Below the pieces are notes generated by a model. The model was not told where the DNA came from, searched no databases, and saw only the letters and a list, made by a program, of their open reading frames with translations. A DNA stretch of 17,440 nt, taken from NCBI GenBank assembly GCA_030064795.1, contig JASJEI010000236.1:1-17440 (forward strand), read 5' to 3'. Source of the DNA: Pleurocapsa sp. MO_226.B13 (GTDB lineage Bacteria > Cyanobacteriota > Cyanobacteriia > Cyanobacteriales > Xenococcaceae). Shown piece by piece: positions 7,692-15,913 of the stretch. Every line of letters starts with the position of its first letter. Within the stretch, counting starts at the first letter, position 1. The translations under genes were made by a program, and so were the position numbers.

Positions 7692-7734
7692 GATTTTTTC
7701 AACAGACAAAATTTGCTAATTAGTTTTAAATAAA
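7692..7734 (+). promoter_or_regulatory. Promoter of the devBCA operon, matching the precursor promoter
   Basis: GATTTTTTC (7692-7700), GACAAAA (7705-7711) and TTAAATAAA (7726-7734) repeat the elements at 2373-2415 with identical spacing (13 bases between box starts, 14-base spacer). In sigma-70 terms this is -35 CAGACA (7703-7708), 17 bases, -10 TTAAAT (7726-7731). The predicted start is near 7738, giving a leader of about 256 bases before devB. Confidence 0.6.
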
Positions 7735-7781
7735 AAAAAGCCAAGAAAGTCACAGCATATTATCTTTAGAGCGAAAAACTG

Positions 7782-7801
7782 CGAGCATTGTACTTTGCTC
7801 G
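7782..7801 (+). promoter_or_regulatory. Hairpin in the devB leader
   Basis: CGAGCA (7782-7787) pairs with TGCTCG (7796-7801) around an 8-base loop. It lies in the long predicted 5' leader of the devBCA message. No T-tract follows, so it is not a typical terminator. Its role is unknown. Confidence 0.3.
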
Positions 7802-7830
7802 ATAAGAGTTCGCGCTTAGGTCTAGCATTT

Positions 7831-7842
7831 GACCAAAAAAGT
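7831..7842 (+). repeat. 12-mer GACCAAAAAAGT, copy 2
   Basis: Exact copy of the 12-mer at 2287-2298. Here it is preceded by TTT, so TTGACC could also serve as a -35 box of a second promoter, with TAATTA at 7851-7856 as a poor -10. It lies about 150 bases before devB. Confidence 0.4.
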
Positions 7843-7993
7843 TTTAACAGTAATTACTTCGAGCGAACGTCTACCAAATAATATTTAGACTGTTAACTCG
7901 CCAAAACTATCTTGGTTGACTGACTACTAGTTGGTTGTGGTGAATGCGCAAATATTGCAAACTGCCTTGGAATCAAGTATGTAAAATTCTAGG

Positions 7994-9316
7994 ATGAAAA
8001 GCCAGCTACCGTTTAAAGAGATCAAGCAGAGAACGACGACTGTTGTCGTTACTGCTACTATAGCAGCCACTGCTGTCAATACTTACTTATTTTTAAATTC
8101 TCGACTAACAAGCCAAAAATCTACGCCAATTCCTTTAGATAATACCGTAGATCTTAATGCGGTTGCTGCCTTGGGTTATATACAGCCTCAAGGAGAAGCG
8201 ATCGCGCTATCTGCTCCTAGTTCGATCGAAGGAAGACGAGTCGAGCAATTATTGGTCAAACAGGGAGATCGTGTCAGAGCAGGTCAAACGATCGCGATTC
8301 TAGACAATCGCGATCGCCTTCAAGCAGCTCTCCAGCAAGCTCGAACTCAAGTCGCAGTTGCCCAAGCTCGTTTAGCACAAGTTAAAGCAGGTACTAAAAC
8401 AGGCGATATCCAGGCAGCAGAGGCAAGATTTGAAGGAACTCAGGCGGAATTGGAGGGACAAATTGCCACCCAAAAGGCAACTATCGCTAATTTAGAGGCT
8501 CAGTTGCAAGGGGAAAAGAGCGCGCAACAAGCCACTATTGAGCGCGTCAAAGCAGAGTTACGCAATGCCCAAACTGAATGTAGTCGCTATCAAACACTGT
8601 ATCGAGACGGGGCAGTATCAGCACAAGAGCGGGATAATTTTTGTTTGCAAGAGAAAACCGTTGGCGAACGACTTAAGGAAGCTCAAGCCAATCTCGACCG
8701 AATCGTCAACACCCGCCAAGAGCAAATTGCTGAAGCTCAAGCTAATCTCAATCGAACCATCAGTACAGTTCAAAGACAGATCGAAGAGGCACGAGGAACT
8801 TTCGCTGCCGTCGTAGAAGTCCGTCCCGTAGATGTCGAAGTGGCGATCGCCGAACTCAATGCAGCCCGAGCAGATGTTCTACAAGCTAAAACCGAGTTGG
8901 ATTTGGCTTATGTAAAATCTCCTCAAGACGGTACAATTTTAGAAATTCATACTAGAGCGGGTGAAATTTTAAGCGATCGAGGAATTGTCGAAATCGGTCA
9001 GACAGATCGGATGTATGTAACGGCAGAAGTTTACGAAACCGATATCAGTCAAATTCATCTCGGTCAGAAAGCAACGGTCAAAACCGATGGTATTTTACAA
9101 GACCTGAAGGGAGTAGTTGAAGAAATTGGCTTATCGGTCGGTACTCAAGATGTTCTGAGTACTAACCCCGTGGCAGATGCAGATGCCAGAGTAGTTGAAG
9201 TTAAAATTCGTTTAAATCCTCAAGATAGCAAGCTAGTAGCAGGACTGACCAACTTGAGGGTCAACGTGATTATCGATACTTCTTCTCCCTCGAATTCTCT
9301 CGGTCGAGCTTATTAA
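7994..9316 (+). CDS. devB: DevB-type membrane fusion protein of an ABC exporter
   Basis: This 440-residue adaptor has an N-terminal membrane span (about 16-36), then the DevB-type first barrel half (about 55-105, with AALGYIQPQGEAIALSAP and VKQGDRVRAGQTIAILDN). A long Gln/Ala/Glu-rich coiled coil spans about 107-300, and the second barrel half follows (SPQDGTILEIHTRAGEILSD), then a beta-domain (VYETDISQIHLGQKATVKTD). Length and motifs match DevB proteins, which with DevC and DevA form tripartite exporters using TolC; in Anabaena DevBCA exports heterocyst glycolipids. It is the first gene of devB-devC-devA. It is unlike the HlyD protein at 405-1937, so the two adaptors probably serve different pumps. 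No strong Shine-Dalgarno; TTCTAGG before ATG 7994 is weak. Confidence 0.9.
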   Translation: MKSQLPFKEIKQRTTTVVVTATIAATAVNTYLFLNSRLTSQKSTPIPLDNTVDLNAVAALGYIQPQGEAIALSAPSSIEGRRVEQLLVKQGDRVRAGQTIAILDNRDRLQAALQQARTQVAVAQARLAQVKAGTKTGDIQAAEARFEGTQAELEGQIATQKATIANLEAQLQGEKSAQQATIERVKAELRNAQTECSRYQTLYRDGAVSAQERDNFCLQEKTVGERLKEAQANLDRIVNTRQEQIAEAQANLNRTISTVQRQIEEARGTFAAVVEVRPVDVEVAIAELNAARADVLQAKTELDLAYVKSPQDGTILEIHTRAGEILSDRGIVEIGQTDRMYVTAEVYETDISQIHLGQKATVKTDGILQDLKGVVEEIGLSVGTQDVLSTNPVADADARVVEVKIRLNPQDSKLVAGLTNLRVNVIIDTSSPSNSLGRAY

Positions 9317-9347
9317 GTTGACGATAAATTTGTTCGGGAAAAATTTC

Positions 9348-10517
9348 ATGTTGCAAAAACTTCCTACAGCTTTGTTACAGCTAAGGTATCAAAAAGTTCG
9401 CTTGATAGTCGCCCTTTTAGGAGTAGTATTTTCAGTTGTCATTGTTTTTATGCAGTATGGCATTCGCGATGCTTTGTATGACAGTGCGGTTCGTTTCCAT
9501 CAAGGTTTGCAAGGAGATTGTTTTTTAATCAGCCCTCGCTCTACTGCATTGGTGACGATGGGAACTTTTCCAGAACGCCGTTTGTCCCAAGCTCTCGCTT
9601 TTGAAGAAGTCGAGCTAGTTAGTCCTATCTACCTGGAACAGGGTCAGTGGAAAAATCCTCAAACTAAAAAATACTGGCGTAATATTTTTGTATTTGGTTT
9701 CGATCTGCGCCATCAAATTTTTGATTTTCCAGGTGTGCCAGAAAATCAAGCTAAATTGAAACATTCTGATGTGGTTTTATTCGACCGCGAGTCTCGCTCC
9801 GAATTTGGTCCGATTGTCAGAGAATTTGAGCAACAAGGAAGCGTCACTACAGAGATTGACAGTAGAGGAAGCAATCGAAAAGTAGAGGTAGTCGGACTGT
9901 TTGAATTAGGAACATCTTTCGGCTCTGACGGCAACTTGATTACTAGCCATCTTAATTTTCTCAGGATTTTTAGCAGTCGTCCCCCAGGTTTTATCAATAT
10001 CGGTCTGATTAAATTAAAGCCTGGAACGAATGTTGCTAGTTTTAAAACCAAATTGGAAAAATATTTATCCCAAGATGTTCGGGTATTTTCTAAGCAAGAA
10101 TTGATCGATTTTGAAAAGAACTATTGGCAAAGCAGCACTGCTATCGGCTTTATTTTTAGTTTGGGGGTAGGTTTAGGAGTTATGGTCGGAATGGTAGTTG
10201 TCTATCAAATTCTCTATACCAACGTTTCGGAACATTTGGCTGAATACGCTACTCTCAAAGCTATGGGATATCGACACAGCTATCTCTTATCTTTAATTTT
10301 CCAACAGGCTTTCTTTATTGCGGTTTTAGGATACGTACCGGGATTGATGCTGACCGTAATTGCCTATGAATTTGCTCAAAACATGACTCTGCTACCTTTT
10401 GCCATGACTTTCAATCGTGCGGTATTGGTGTTAATCGGAACTATTGTTATGTGTTTGGTTTCGGGGGCTTCTGCGGTTAGGAAACTACAGGCAGCAGATC
10501 CAGCAGATATTTTTTAG
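9348..10517 (+). CDS. devC: DevC-type ABC exporter permease
   Basis: The open frame reaches back to TTG 9318, but ATG 9348 is preferred. It gives MLQKLPTALLQLRYQKVRLIVALLGV..., the usual DevC N-terminus, and 389 residues. One membrane span comes first (about 18-38). A large periplasmic domain follows, and then three C-terminal spans (near IFSLGVGLGVMVGMVVVYQI, FFIAVLGYVPGLMLTVIAYE, and VLVLIGTIVMCLVSGASAV), a FtsX/MacB-like topology. The periplasmic part includes the FPERRLSQAL and DREFG-like (DRESRSEFGP) segments seen in DevC proteins. It starts 31 bases after devB and ends 12 bases before devA, so the three genes form an operon. The substrate cannot be read from the sequence. Confidence 0.88.
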   Translation: MLQKLPTALLQLRYQKVRLIVALLGVVFSVVIVFMQYGIRDALYDSAVRFHQGLQGDCFLISPRSTALVTMGTFPERRLSQALAFEEVELVSPIYLEQGQWKNPQTKKYWRNIFVFGFDLRHQIFDFPGVPENQAKLKHSDVVLFDRESRSEFGPIVREFEQQGSVTTEIDSRGSNRKVEVVGLFELGTSFGSDGNLITSHLNFLRIFSSRPPGFINIGLIKLKPGTNVASFKTKLEKYLSQDVRVFSKQELIDFEKNYWQSSTAIGFIFSLGVGLGVMVGMVVVYQILYTNVSEHLAEYATLKAMGYRHSYLLSLIFQQAFFIAVLGYVPGLMLTVIAYEFAQNMTLLPFAMTFNRAVLVLIGTIVMCLVSGASAVRKLQAADPADIF

Positions 10518-10529
10518 GTTCAGACTATT

Positions 10530-11240
10530 ATGAAATCAATTATAAAAATTCAGAACTTAAATCATTATTTTGGTGAAAAGTCGTTGAGACAGCAGGTATT
10601 ATTTAATATCAATTTAGAATTATATCGAGGAGAGATTGTCATTATGACCGGTCCTTCTGGATCGGGAAAAACAACTTTACTGTCTCTGATTGGCGGATTG
10701 CGATCGGTTCAAACAGGAAGCCTCCAACATTCAGGTCAAGAGCTAAATGGTGCTGGAGAAGAGCAACTAGTAAACATCCGTCGCTATATTGGTTACATTT
10801 TTCAGGCTCATAACTTATTACCATTTCTAACTGCTCTACAAAATGTACAGATGTCAATTGAGCTACACGAAAATATCTCTTTGGCAAAAGCAATTCACAA
10901 ATCGGAAACTATACTCAATGCTGTGGGATTAAAAGACAGAATCCATCATTATCCAGAACATCTTTCTGGGGGACAAAAGCAGCGAGTAGCGATCGCCCGA
11001 GCCTTGGTCAGCGATCCTATATTGGTTTTAGCCGACGAACCCACAGCAGCCTTAGATAGTAAGATCGGTCGAGATGTTGTCAATTTAATGCAACGTCTAG
11101 CAAAAGAACGAGGATGCACCATATTACTCGTAACTCACGACAACCGTATTTTAGATATTGCCGATCGCATTATTCAGATGGAAGACGGTCGTCTGACACG
11201 CACTGTAGAGAGCATTGGCACCCTAGAAAAATCCCATTGA
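10530..11240 (+). CDS. devA: DevA-type ABC exporter ATPase
   Basis: This 236-residue ATPase has all expected motifs: Walker A GPSGSGKTT (41-49), Q-loop Gln92 in IFQAHNLLPFLTA, signature LSGGQ (145-149), Walker B ILVLADE with Glu170, D-loop AALD, and switch His203. The IFQAHNLLPFLTA segment and overall length are typical of the DevA/MacB/LolD group. It would drive the DevC permease and, through DevB, export to the cell surface. ATG 10530 lies 12 bases after devC with no obvious Shine-Dalgarno. No terminator is visible between devA and fabH, so read-through into fabH is possible. Confidence 0.9.
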   Translation: MKSIIKIQNLNHYFGEKSLRQQVLFNINLELYRGEIVIMTGPSGSGKTTLLSLIGGLRSVQTGSLQHSGQELNGAGEEQLVNIRRYIGYIFQAHNLLPFLTALQNVQMSIELHENISLAKAIHKSETILNAVGLKDRIHHYPEHLSGGQKQRVAIARALVSDPILVLADEPTAALDSKIGRDVVNLMQRLAKERGCTILLVTHDNRILDIADRIIQMEDGRLTRTVESIGTLEKSH

Positions 11241-11343
11241 TTTTCTATTTTGTCTAGTTTTCTCAAATCTCACTTAATCATCTCACGAGCTTGTAAAACC
11301 TTGATTTAAAAATTATCCACAATGGCAAATAGCCCCAATGAGT

Positions 11344-11350
11344 AAAGGAG
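11344..11350 (+). promoter_or_regulatory. Shine-Dalgarno AAAGGAG deciding a TTG start for fabH
   Basis: AAAGGAG ends 7 bases before TTG 11358, ideal spacing, but 16 bases before the first in-frame ATG (11367). This favours TTG as the true start codon. Confidence 0.65.
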
Positions 11351-11357
11351 TAAAACA

Positions 11358-12377
11358 TTGAACAATATGGGTGCGGGTATGGCAATTACTGGATGTGGTT
11401 CGGCTGCGCCCGAGGCAATTTTAACCAATCACCATCTAGCTCAGATGGTGCCAACTTCCGACGACTGGATTAAAACCAGAACTGGAATGAGTCATCGTCA
11501 TATCGCCTCAGATACTGAATCGTTAAGTCAGTTATCTGCTGTTGCTGCCCAGAGAGCGATTGCCATGGCGGGAATTTCCCCCACCGATATTAATCTCATT
11601 ATTTTGGCTACCTCTACTCCCGACGATCTGTTTGGTAGTGCCTGCAAAATTCAAGGGCTACTCGGGGCAACTAACGCTGTCGCTTTCGATCTGACTGCTG
11701 CCTGTTCGGGATTTATTTTTGCCTTAATTACTGCTTCCCAGTTTATCCGCACGGGAACATATCAAAACGTTCTGATTATCGGTGCAGATATTTTATCTCG
11801 CTGGGTAGATTGGTCAGAGCGTTCTAGCTGTGTGTTGTTTGGCGATGGTGCGGGGGCAGTAGTGTGCCAGGGCATCAATGAAGGCGATCGCCTGTTAGCA
11901 TTTCAAATGCACAGTAAGGGTAGTTACAATGACTGTCTCAATCTCAATTATCTCCATAATACTCGACCTTTGGTAGATGGGATTACCAGCCAACAGGGTA
12001 CGTATCAACCAATAACTATGAATGGTAAGGAAGTTTATCGTTTTGCCGTAGCCAAGGTTCCCGAAGTAATCGAAAAGGCAATGTTTCATGCCCACCTGAC
12101 TGCCAAGGATCTAGATTGGTTATTGCTACATCAGGCAAATCAACGTATTATCAATGCAGTAGCCAAACGCCTGGGGATTCCTCCCAAAAAGATTTTAAGC
12201 AACATTGCCGAATACGGTAATACCTCTGCTGCCTCTATTCCTTTGGTACTGGATGCTGCGGTTAGAGCAGGAAAAGTGCGATCGGGAGATCTGATTGCTG
12301 CTTCGGGTTTTGGTGCGGGTTTAAACTGGGCTTCAGCTATTTTTAAATGGGGCAGATCTAGCAGAGGTCAGGGGTGA
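11358..12377 (+). CDS. fabH: 3-oxoacyl-ACP synthase III (FabH, KAS III)
   Basis: FabH condenses an acyl-CoA starter with malonyl-ACP to begin fatty-acid synthesis. This 339-residue protein has the complete thiolase-fold signatures: Cys116 in DLTAACSGF, His258 in LLLHQANQRI, and Asn288 in YGNTSAAS, plus the FGDGAGAVV and C-terminal SGFGAGLNWA segments. Length is normal and nothing is disrupted. The TTG start is chosen from the ribosome site. In many bacteria fabH sits with plsX or fabD. Here it stands alone, 117 bases after devA and followed by transposase debris, so it may be either the housekeeping enzyme or a second copy tied to the exporter. A special starter-unit role is possible but cannot be read from the sequence. 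Confidence 0.9.
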   Translation: MNNMGAGMAITGCGSAAPEAILTNHHLAQMVPTSDDWIKTRTGMSHRHIASDTESLSQLSAVAAQRAIAMAGISPTDINLIILATSTPDDLFGSACKIQGLLGATNAVAFDLTAACSGFIFALITASQFIRTGTYQNVLIIGADILSRWVDWSERSSCVLFGDGAGAVVCQGINEGDRLLAFQMHSKGSYNDCLNLNYLHNTRPLVDGITSQQGTYQPITMNGKEVYRFAVAKVPEVIEKAMFHAHLTAKDLDWLLLHQANQRIINAVAKRLGIPPKKILSNIAEYGNTSAASIPLVLDAAVRAGKVRSGDLIAASGFGAGLNWASAIFKWGRSSRGQG

Positions 12378-12719
12378 CTTCCATTAGAAGAACATCCAAA
12401 AACAGGAAGACCAAAAAAACTAAATATTGAGACTGTGGCTAAAATCCAATATGAACTATCTAATCCTGAGGGCTGCCTAAGTTATAAAATTGAACCGATC
12501 GCTGGCAAAAGCTTTTTCTATGAATTTTCTTATTTTAACTCCGATTGTTTGGGAATATATTCAGAAATTTCCGAGCAAATCATTGCTCCCCGTCAAGGTC
12601 GAACTAATCCTAGAGTCATCAAAAAACCACGCTCTAAATTTAAAGGGAAAAAGTCACTTCATCGAACTGGTTTTACTCAACTTCAACCACTTACTTTTGC
12701 TGTTGTTCCTGCTGCTTAA
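12378..12719 (+). pseudogene. Fused remnants of two transposases (IS630-like and IS4-like)
   Basis: One frame is open from just after the fabH stop to TAA 12719. Its first part (about 12384-12485) reads EEHPKTGRPKKLNIETVAKI followed by an ELSNPEGCLSYK segment, resembling the helix-turn-helix linker of IS630-type transposases. Its second part (about 12570-12680) reads EISEQIIAPRQGRTNPRVIK followed by a KPRSKF-type basic tail, resembling the C-terminus of IS4-type transposases. No DDE core is present and neither end is complete. A GTG at 12435 could start a 94-residue product, but the content is that of insertion-sequence debris. Family calls are from motif memory and are moderate. Confidence 0.5.
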
Positions 12720-12722
12720 TCT

Positions 12723-12809
12723 TTAACCGAACAGTATTGAGATAACTCCTACAGGACGATTTTTTGCCCAATAAGCTTGTTCAAACTCAATAAATTCTTC
12801 TTTGGTTCT
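12723..12809 (-). pseudogene. Open 28-codon stretch after the kinase stop
   Basis: Directly after the kinase stop (TAA, 12812-12810) the same frame stays open for 28 codons, reading EEFIEFEQAYWAKNRPVG in its middle, to TAA 12725-12723. It has no start and looks more protein-like than random DNA. It could be a transposase scrap or the old 3' end of a longer gene. I do not recognise it. Confidence 0.25.
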
Positions 12810-15800
12810 TTATTTACTCAACCAAACCTTTAATAAATGATGCCAACGCTTGCGGGTCAAGAAAAGTACTAAACAGATTAAAGCCAATAAATTGCCGATG
12901 ATTTCACTAGGTTCGGGTACACTTTGATTGTTGTTTTGAGCCTTAAGGGATGATTTGTTCTCTTTAGTATCCTTAGAGACGGGTAATTCTTCACTAACAG
13001 CGACAAAGGCAGTGTATTTAGACAGTAAATTATAATCCAATGCGGTTTTGGTTAATGCTTTAACTGCTTGAGGATTTTCTCGACCATACATCTGGTTCAT
13101 TAAGTCTTTGATGCGCGATCGCCCCCAAAGTTGCGCGATCGCATTATTACCGCCTACCTGTTGGAAATTGACATCTAATACTTTTTCGTAGGGGTTACCC
13201 CCTGCAACCGTTCCCGTAATTTTAAGTTGTCCGTTACGAGCATCCTGCTTGCGTCCGTATAATACTAAAGGTTGACTGGCAAATAAATCTGGAGATTTCT
13301 GGGGATAGATTTCTGGTGCAACTCCCTCGCCGATCCATTCCATTTCAATGTTGGTCACTACTGGTTTATTGATTTCGCGGAAAAACTTATCGGCAACTTT
13401 GACGGCATCTTCTTCGGGGGGCAAAATTGTTACCGTACCGCGCCCTAACTCTGCAAGACGATTGAGTAAAAAGCGATTGGTAGAAGAACCCACGCCAAAG
13501 CTATAGAGTCTGTTACCTGGCTGAAGTCTGTCTCTAATTCGTCCGATAACTTCTTCGTCGGCCCCAATTAAACCGTCTGAAAGCAAAACAATACTCCGCA
13601 AACGCCCCTCCTCAGCAGCAGGAAAGTTTAGTACGGTGTTGATGCCATTCATTAATTCCGTACCGCCATTAGCATCAAGCTTACTAACGTAACCTAGTGC
13701 CTTGGCACGGTTTTCCCTAGTATTAGCTAAAGGTTTATCCGCTAATTTACTGGTACTATTGGCAAAGTCAATGATGTTAAAAGTATCATTCTCATTCAAA
13801 CCGCTAATAAACTGGCGCATCAGTTCTTTTGATTGCTCGATCGCAGCCCCCGCTTGCGATCCAGAAGTATCGATCAAAAACACCACGTCTTTAGGGACGA
13901 TTTGTTGCTTATCGTACTCTACGGCAGGAATCAAATAAGTAGCAAAGTGTCCCCCCTGCTGATTCGATTGGGTTAATACCGTAGCTTGAGTATCTGCCCC
14001 CGCAATCTGATAGCGCAAAATCAGATCTCGGTTAGGAATAATCTCTCGCTCGGCAAGTGCTACTTTGGTACTAGAATTAGTATTTTGAATGGCGATCGCA
14101 TGGGAAGGTGACTGTACTTCAGAAATAGCCACCCCCGCATCAATTTCTACGGTGACATCAATATCTTTACCCGAACGAGTTTCTGGGATATCTGAAGCCC
14201 AGGCTGGTGCTATCAAAGGATTGAAATTATTACCCGTTGGCGTACTATCTCCATAACGCGGTGCTACTACCAAAGGAAAAGCAAATTCGTAGTCACTACC
14301 AATAAATTGCAGAGTATTGGTGTAGCGAATCACCACCTCAATTTCTTGTCCTGGTTGAATATTGGCTAGGGATTGAGTAAAAATATTGTCTTTTTGCTGT
14401 TCCAACAAACCAGCCGTTTTACCTTCCTGTTTGGCTTGTTGGTAGATTTTTTGGGCTTGTTGCCGTTTTTTAATCTTACCTCGAATGACGCGATCGCCAA
14501 TCCGAATTTCCATATCGTCTACAGCAGAATCGTCTGGGAGAGGAAATTTATAGATAGCTTCCAGGGGATTGTCATAGGGATTGGTAAAGGTTTGCTTTAC
14601 TTCTACCCGCGATAGATTTCCTGCAATCTTCGCCGTAACCGAGGTATGTTCTAAGGGAAACGTCCGTACTTGTTTTCCTTCAGCATAGCCATACAATCCT
14701 CCTGGAGCGGGATTTAGTGGAGGGTGAGAGAAAGATTCTGACGATGGCTCTTGTATGGTCGGTGTAGCAACTTGCCGTGCCACTGGTGAAACTAAGGCTC
14801 TCACTCCCAATAATCCCAGGATAACTACCGCACTAGCAGCTAATATTTTTTTACCGTTGTGCTTTCCTATAATTGGTTTGCTTTGCAAATCTCTAAGAAT
14901 CGCCGAACTAGATTGATAGCGTTGATTGACCGCCCCTTGCAGCATTTTATCCAAAACTTTGCCTAGCTTGTTGCTGACGGGTTGGCTCAGGTAATCTCGC
15001 CATTTCCAGGTATTTTCGCCACTGTCGAATAGATCGAAAGGATGGACTTGAGTTAGGAGATGAATGCAGGTAACGCCCAAACTGTAGAGATCGCTTGCAA
15101 ATACGGCTTTACCCTTTAATTGCTCTGGCGCAGTATAGGCAGCAGAACCAATTACCGTCCCAGTTTGGTTGGCTGTTGTTGGCGTTACTATTTTAGCAGC
15201 ACCAAAATCTACCAAAACTAAAGAGCGATGCCTTTGGCTAGCTTCGCAATCGCTCTGACGGCGCAGGATGTTTTCTGGCTTGATGTCTCGATGGATAACT
15301 TGTTGACTGTGGACGAATTGAATTATCGGCAATAACTCCAATAAAAGTTGCCGTACTTTATTTTCACTCCAAGCTCCTGTTGCTGACAGTTCCTGAGATA
15401 AATTGCTACCGTCGATAAATTCTTGAATTAGATACTGTTCTTCCTCCTCGACAAAGTAATCCTGTAATGTCGGAATCTGAGGATGTTTTCCCAGTACTTC
15501 TAAACGTTTTGCTTCTTGGTTAAATAACTTTGTTGCCTTGTCTAAACTATGGCGGTTGGCTTCTACCCAAAGCTGCTTGATCGTACAATAGGGTTGAGAA
15601 GGTTGGGACTCATCTACACCTTTAAAAGTTCTACCAAAGCCACCGTGACCGATTAGTTGCACCGCCCGATAGCGATTTTTTAAACGTAAATTAGAGCCAC
15701 AACTAACACAGATTTGAGCGTTGTCGAGATTTTGGGGTTGAGGGCAATCGCGATTCAAACAATAACAAACCTTACCCTTATGGCTTTGGGCTTCTGCTTG

Positions 15801-15815
15801 GGCGGATTTAACCAT
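12810..15815 (-). CDS. Ser/Thr kinase fused to VIT and VWA domains with a PEP-CTERM-like tail
   Basis: This 1001-residue protein starts with a zinc-ribbon-like cysteine cluster (Cys17, 19, 24, 36, 39), typical of cyanobacterial kinases. The kinase domain (about 49-311) has glycine loop GHGGFGRTF, Lys80, Glu101, HRDIKPEN (175-182), DFG (203-205) and APE (229-231), so it should be active. A membrane span follows (about 323-341). Then come a VIT domain (about 371-505) and a VWA domain (about 641-815) with MIDAS residues DTSGS (649-653), Thr719 and SDG (746-748). The C-terminus, VPEPSEIIGNLLALICLVLF followed by LTRKR, has the three parts of a PEP-CTERM sorting signal. The kinase would face the cytoplasm and VIT-VWA the other side. 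It points away from the peptide locus and has no obvious partner here. Start ATG 15815 has a weak GGAAAAG ribosome site. Confidence 0.88.
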   Translation of the reverse strand: MVKSAQAEAQSHKGKVCYCLNRDCPQPQNLDNAQICVSCGSNLRLKNRYRAVQLIGHGGFGRTFKGVDESQPSQPYCTIKQLWVEANRHSLDKATKLFNQEAKRLEVLGKHPQIPTLQDYFVEEEEQYLIQEFIDGSNLSQELSATGAWSENKVRQLLLELLPIIQFVHSQQVIHRDIKPENILRRQSDCEASQRHRSLVLVDFGAAKIVTPTTANQTGTVIGSAAYTAPEQLKGKAVFASDLYSLGVTCIHLLTQVHPFDLFDSGENTWKWRDYLSQPVSNKLGKVLDKMLQGAVNQRYQSSSAILRDLQSKPIIGKHNGKKILAASAVVILGLLGVRALVSPVARQVATPTIQEPSSESFSHPPLNPAPGGLYGYAEGKQVRTFPLEHTSVTAKIAGNLSRVEVKQTFTNPYDNPLEAIYKFPLPDDSAVDDMEIRIGDRVIRGKIKKRQQAQKIYQQAKQEGKTAGLLEQQKDNIFTQSLANIQPGQEIEVVIRYTNTLQFIGSDYEFAFPLVVAPRYGDSTPTGNNFNPLIAPAWASDIPETRSGKDIDVTVEIDAGVAISEVQSPSHAIAIQNTNSSTKVALAEREIIPNRDLILRYQIAGADTQATVLTQSNQQGGHFATYLIPAVEYDKQQIVPKDVVFLIDTSGSQAGAAIEQSKELMRQFISGLNENDTFNIIDFANSTSKLADKPLANTRENRAKALGYVSKLDANGGTELMNGINTVLNFPAAEEGRLRSIVLLSDGLIGADEEVIGRIRDRLQPGNRLYSFGVGSSTNRFLLNRLAELGRGTVTILPPEEDAVKVADKFFREINKPVVTNIEMEWIGEGVAPEIYPQKSPDLFASQPLVLYGRKQDARNGQLKITGTVAGGNPYEKVLDVNFQQVGGNNAIAQLWGRSRIKDLMNQMYGRENPQAVKALTKTALDYNLLSKYTAFVAVSEELPVSKDTKENKSSLKAQNNNQSVPEPSEIIGNLLALICLVLFLTRKRWHHLLKVWLSK

Positions 15816-15907
15816 GAGTAATCTTTTCCTATCGAGCGAAATGTTGTCTTTCTGGCTTTGAAGAACTTGTCTTCAGAAGCAAAAACGTATATTTGTCACA
15901 TAGATTT

Positions 15908-15913
15908 ATTATA
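15908..15913 (-). promoter_or_regulatory. Possible -10 box of the kinase gene
   Basis: On the minus strand TATAAT lies about 93 bases before the kinase ATG. The expected -35 position carries no TTGACA-like sequence, so the call rests on the -10 box and location only. Confidence 0.3.

Noticed and set aside
8538..8816. 92-residue plus-strand frame within devB
   Set aside because: An out-of-frame shadow of the devB coiled-coil region with no ribosome site.
9318..9347. TTG-initiated N-terminal extension of devC
   Set aside because: The extra ten residues are not typical of DevC; ATG 9348 gives the usual family N-terminus.
12490..12726. 78-residue plus-strand frame with leucine-rich end
   Set aside because: Alternate frame of the transposase remnant; the leucines come from a C/T-rich DNA run.
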